This document shows, in pieces, positions 6,344 through 9,078 of a stretch of 9,078 nt of DNA (position 1 is its first letter; the number at the start of each line of letters is the position of its first letter). The DNA is taken from assembly GCA_029557025.1 (NCBI GenBank), contig JAKPRU010000400.1, positions 1 to 9,078 on the forward strand, in the 5' to 3' direction. The stretch is from Candidatus Omnitrophota bacterium. Lineage in GTDB: Bacteria; Hinthialibacterota; Hinthialibacteria; Hinthialibacterales; JAKPRU01. Both the position numbers and the translations under genes were made by a program. Below the pieces are notes generated by a model. The model was not told where the DNA came from. It did no database searches and saw only the letters and a list, made by a program, of their open reading frames with translations.

Positions 6344-6467
6344 GGAAAAGCGCTTCTTTTGAAAACGAAATATGTATCTTCCACCATAGTAATGCAACGC
6401 ACAACAGGGAATTTGTCAGATACTCCTTTTCGCACTCTGCTGAGGGAAGAATACTCGTTTAGTTCAT

Positions 6468-6488
6468 GAATTCTTTGAGAGAGAATTC
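6468..6488. repeat. 7-bp inverted repeat containing EcoRI-type GAATTC arms
   Basis: GAATTCT (6468-6474) and AGAATTC (6482-6488) form a perfect 7-bp inverted repeat with a 7-base loop. It directly abuts the next hairpin, sharing base 6488. Confidence 0.45.
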
Positions 6489-6506
6489 ACGGGCGGGACG
6501 CCCGTG
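6488..6506. repeat. REP-like short palindrome
   Basis: CACGGGCG (6488-6495) and CGCCCGTG (6499-6506) form a perfect 8-bp stem around GGA. It has the same 8-3-8 layout as the palindrome at 4724-4742. From memory, CACGGGCGGGACGCCCGTG is a frequent intergenic string in PVC and other environmental genomes; copy number here needs the genome. Confidence 0.6.
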
Positions 6507-6518
6507 CTACGAGAGAGA

Positions 6519-6557
6519 CCCTCGCCCCAGCCATCTCCCGGTGGGAGTGGGAGAGGG
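6519..6557. repeat. Imperfect hairpin of CCCTC/GAGGG type
   Basis: Nested complementary blocks pair in order: CCCTC (6519-6523) with GAGGG (6553-6557), CCCA (6526-6529) with TGGG (6548-6551), and CTCCC (6535-6539) with GGGAG (6543-6547) around a 3-base loop. No T tract follows on the plus strand, so it is a repeat rather than a classical terminator. Confidence 0.5.
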
Positions 6558-6601
6558 ACGCTGTGATTCGCACGACAGCCGGAATGGCGCATCGGGCGTC
6601 C

Positions 6602-6677
6602 TGTCACTTCGACCGAAAGGAGGATTCTCATCGAGGGAGGGATGTTACGAGATTCCTTACATCCGTTCGGAATGACA
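6602..6677. repeat. 76-bp imperfect inverted repeat
   Basis: The left arm begins TGTCACTTCGACCG and contains GAGGATTCTC. The reverse complement of the right arm begins TGTCATTCCGAACGG and contains AAGGAATCTC. The arms are therefore diverged copies of one element in head-to-head orientation, able to fold as one long hairpin. There is no coding sequence inside. It may be a non-autonomous palindromic element; from memory, similar TGTCATTTCGACCG-type strings are common in intergenic DNA of several phyla. Confidence 0.55.
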
Positions 6678-6778
6678 ACAGGCATTTATGAGGCGTTGCG
6701 CGGTCACTCCGATAGAAAATCTGTGCTATCCTACTGCCCGGACAAAAACTCACCTGGAAAAGGACAGGCGGAACAAAC

Positions 6779-9078
6779 ATGGGAACAAAACAGAACTTCT
6801 CCAGACGCAACTTTGTAAAAACCGGCACCGCGGTGGCGACCCTGGCTGCCGTGGGATCGTTTCAGAGCGGCACATCTCATGCCGAACCGGCTGCCGATAA
6901 ACAAGCCGAGCAGAAACCGCTGAAGTGCTATCCCATCACCCATGCCGGCATCCGCCCGGTTCAGCATCCGCAACTGGGCATCGAAGTCGACGGACAGACA
7001 GCAGTGCGGTATCTCCGTTTCCTGAGACCGGCACGAATTGACCGGCTGGAACTCGGAAGAATCGTCTATGGCCGGTGGATTCCCAAGGTGCCCGTCCACC
7101 CCGCACATCTCATCGTTTCCACACTCAATGGAACAACCCACCGCTGGGAGACAGTCCGTGAGGTAAACTTGCCGGACGAACCGGAAATTCGCGGCGAGGG
7201 CCTGAGCCAGGAAATGAGCACCGATGAGATGGACGCCCATTTCGACCGGGTGTTGCAGAAACCGCCGCACCGGATTGAACTGGACGGGATCGTAACGGAA
7301 TTACTGCGAGTCGAATGCGACCGGGAGCATCCGGTTTGGCCCAATCATGGCGAATGCAACGGCGGCATCCTGAATGTCCCATTCGGAGCGTTGAATGAGC
7401 TGCGCGCTTACGGAGAGTTCACCGGTCCCGAGCCGCCTTGGCCGAGCTACACTCCCATTCTGAAAGTAGCTGAATTCTCGCCGAAAGCACCCGATGGAAT
7501 GCAGGTCCGCGACCTGCCGGAAATGCTCCTGTTTGAGGGAAAACATCTCACCATCGGTTTCTCGCTTCGGCGTCCGATGCTCTACCACCTGGGCTGGGAT
7601 ATTCTGGGAGAAGGACAGGCATCAAGTAATCGTCTGCTGGTTGCCAAGACCGGCCCGCGTGACCATGCCTTTTATGGAAACGGCCTGAGCGGCCCCATTC
7701 TCCGCACATTCGGACAGGATTACGGCGCGCATCGCTGGACCGGCGAGGTCTCCGTGCAGAACAACTGCGTTTTCTACCGGAACTTGCAGGCGGTTCCGGG
7801 CGTGACCGTGGATGCAACGTTTACAGCTCAACCGGATCGCATTCTCATTGAATTGAGCCAGACCTGCGAGAAAGACATGCCGCTCCTGGAGGCGGAGGTA
7901 TGGCGTCTGAACTGGGACCTGCAAGCGGGAATCACCGGTGCGGCGGCGCTGCCTACTCTTGAGCCTGGACGAAACGGGGACATCCAATTGCCGTTCCAGT
8001 GGGCCACCGATGGGGTCGGATGCCTCTCGTGCAAAATGCTGGAACATGACAACGAGGCGCGGGTTCAGGTGGAAAGTTACCGTAACGCACAAGTTGTCAC
8101 AGGGGGATTTGTCCTGGCAAAACATCCTGCGCCCGATGAATGCCTCTGTCTGCCCGCCGGAACACAGAAAGCCACGTTCGAACTCGCGCTCTCGAATCTC
8201 GAACCCGATTTTGTGGAAGGCTCTCCGAAACCGAGCGCGGGCATTCGGAGACATTGGGCGACTGTGTTTTCCTGCTTTCGACCGGAATACCGTGGATTCT
8301 CCAACCACTCCGCCTCGGTGAATTGCCACCTGTCCCAGGGGCCACCGATTGAGATCGCGGCCCACACCCGCCGCCAAGCTGACATGCCCAACCCGCTGGA
8401 CCTGGCCCGGTATACCATCGGCCGAGCGTTCAAGGATGGTGGCGGATACGGATACTGGCGCAACCTGTACCTGGATTCCGATCCCATTCTGGTCAGCGCC
8501 GCCGGACGAATCCATCAGACAGAACCGAACCTGAACTGGCTGCGTGAGATCGAACCCGGACTGACCGAAACCATCCATCGGATGGAACAGAAAATCGGGA
8601 ATGAGCGGCTATTGATCTGTAAGGATCTGTCGGGCAATTCCGGCTCCTATCGCTGGAGTACAAACTCCATGGATGTGGTCGGATTTGGGCATATCGACGC
8701 TTATGTTAATGCTTGGGCATACCGGGCGTTTCGAAATGCGGCAGCGCTGATGACCGAGCTGAAACAGGGTGATCTGGCGAAACGATGCAAAGACCTTGCG
8801 GAAGGAATCCGGACTGTTTATGCAAATCAACTGATCAATCCCGAAACCGGCTGGGTGGCCGGATGGCGCAGTCGGGATGGAGAACTGCACGATGCGGCTT
8901 ACACCTGGGTGAACGGGGCCGCGTTGGCATTTGGCGTCCTGGAACCGCCTGTTGCGCAAAAGGCCATGGAGAAACTGGAGGCGCTTCGGGATCGAGTCGG
9001 GCCGCCATCATACCGAGTGGGCTTCCCCTGCAATCTCTTGCCCATCAAAGAAACGGACCACATGCTCCCCCGAATCAC
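6779..9078 (+). CDS. Tat-exported protein with discoidin-like region and putative (alpha/alpha)6 glycosidase domain (partial at right edge)
   Basis: The frame is open from the ATG at 6779 to the window end, 766 codons with no stop. A ribosome binding site (AGGCGG, 7-base spacer) precedes it. The N-terminus is a textbook twin-arginine signal, SRRNFVK at 8-14, a hydrophobic stretch, and probable cleavage after Ala35 (TSHA-EP). Residues about 40-220 look like an F5/8-type C or galactose-binding fold (RIDRLELGRIVYGRW, later IVTELLRVECDREHP and ALNELRAYGEF). A long beta-rich middle region follows (about 240-560) that I cannot assign. From about 620 (IDAYVNAWAYRAFRNAAALM, then LAKRCKDLAEGIRTVY and WVNGAALAFGVL) it resembles the helical hairpins of six-hairpin glycosidases. 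The exact family and catalytic acids were not recognised, and the C-terminus is missing. Tat export implies folding before export. The nearby GH78 gene suggests a role in glycan breakdown (inference). Confidence 0.75.
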   Translation, partial: MGTKQNFSRRNFVKTGTAVATLAAVGSFQSGTSHAEPAADKQAEQKPLKCYPITHAGIRPVQHPQLGIEVDGQTAVRYLRFLRPARIDRLELGRIVYGRWIPKVPVHPAHLIVSTLNGTTHRWETVREVNLPDEPEIRGEGLSQEMSTDEMDAHFDRVLQKPPHRIELDGIVTELLRVECDREHPVWPNHGECNGGILNVPFGALNELRAYGEFTGPEPPWPSYTPILKVAEFSPKAPDGMQVRDLPEMLLFEGKHLTIGFSLRRPMLYHLGWDILGEGQASSNRLLVAKTGPRDHAFYGNGLSGPILRTFGQDYGAHRWTGEVSVQNNCVFYRNLQAVPGVTVDATFTAQPDRILIELSQTCEKDMPLLEAEVWRLNWDLQAGITGAAALPTLEPGRNGDIQLPFQWATDGVGCLSCKMLEHDNEARVQVESYRNAQVVTGGFVLAKHPAPDECLCLPAGTQKATFELALSNLEPDFVEGSPKPSAGIRRHWATVFSCFRPEYRGFSNHSASVNCHLSQGPPIEIAAHTRRQADMPNPLDLARYTIGRAFKDGGGYGYWRNLYLDSDPILVSAAGRIHQTEPNLNWLREIEPGLTETIHRMEQKIGNERLLICKDLSGNSGSYRWSTNSMDVVGFGHIDAYVNAWAYRAFRNAAALMTELKQGDLAKRCKDLAEGIRTVYANQLINPETGWVAGWRSRDGELHDAAYTWVNGAALAFGVLEPPVAQKAMEKLEALRDRVGPPSYRVGFPCNLLPIKETDHMLPRI

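Larger units (their letters stand above)
6344..6778. other. Intergenic region composed largely of palindromes
   Basis: This 435-bp spacer separates the divergent FGE-like remnant and Tat-protein gene. Bases 6344-6460 should hold the promoter of the FGE-like gene; only weak matches were seen. Bases 6468-6677 are nearly all palindromic elements, listed separately. Bases 6678-6778 lead into the Tat-protein gene and should contain its promoter; TATCCT at 6727-6732 is a weak -10 candidate with no good -35. Short open frames here are repeat-derived and not believable as genes. Confidence 0.6.

Noticed and set aside
6464..6685. Short open frames on both strands in the repeat spacer (about 69-73 codons)
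   Set aside because: They are translations of the palindromic repeats (RAGRPCYERD and similar strings) and have no RBS. Such repeat-derived ORFs are common annotation artefacts.
7622..8578. A 318-codon minus-strand open frame
   Set aside because: It is antisense to the Tat-exported protein, whose frame is open for 766 codons with signal peptide and RBS. The minus-strand peptide has no recognisable domain.

Overview
The window is moderately GC-rich bacterial DNA. It encodes two large exported carbohydrate-active proteins, a ferredoxin-like DUF2148 protein, the tail of an HD-GYP-type protein, a nucleotidyltransferase/HEPN pair, two broken genes and spacers rich in short palindromic repeats. 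Tat export, family GH78, a formylglycine-generating-enzyme (FGE/SUMF1) remnant and this repeat style fit an environmental polysaccharide degrader, perhaps of the PVC group (Lentisphaerota, Kiritimatiellota, Verrucomicrobiota). DUF2148 proteins are mostly found in anaerobes. This placement is inference; no ribosomal or other phylogenetic marker is present.

Left part (1-1339): the C-terminal part of a degenerate HD-GYP domain reads off the left edge. It converges on a minus-strand DUF2148 gene, and the two share a hairpin terminator. A hicB-like antitoxin gene follows, with a good promoter, ribosome binding site and ATG, but its conserved body lies in another reading frame.

Middle (1340-4705): one minus-strand gene encodes an exported GH78 alpha-L-rhamnosidase with an extra F5/8-type C module and all expected catalytic acids. 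It has its own sigma70-like promoter.

Right-middle (4706-6343): a spacer with a REP-like hairpin and 10-bp-periodic repeats precedes a minus-strand two-gene module, an MNT-type nucleotidyltransferase overlapping a HEPN protein by ATGA. A possible 23-codon leader ORF lies in front of it. Upstream lies a secreted FGE-like gene that lost both the middle and the end of its domain and is fused in frame toward the nucleotidyltransferase.

Right part (6344-9078): a spacer packed with adjacent palindromes and a 76-bp imperfect inverted repeat precedes a plus-strand gene for a Tat-exported protein. That protein has an N-terminal discoidin-like region and what looks like an (alpha/alpha)6 glycosidase domain, and it is cut by the right edge.

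The two exported proteins could act together on a rhamnose-containing glycan, but they are on opposite strands about 2.1 kb apart and are not an operon. The nucleotidyltransferase/HEPN pair is the likeliest defence or toxin-antitoxin unit. I see no clearly new multi-gene system. The least classified item is the Tat-exported protein.
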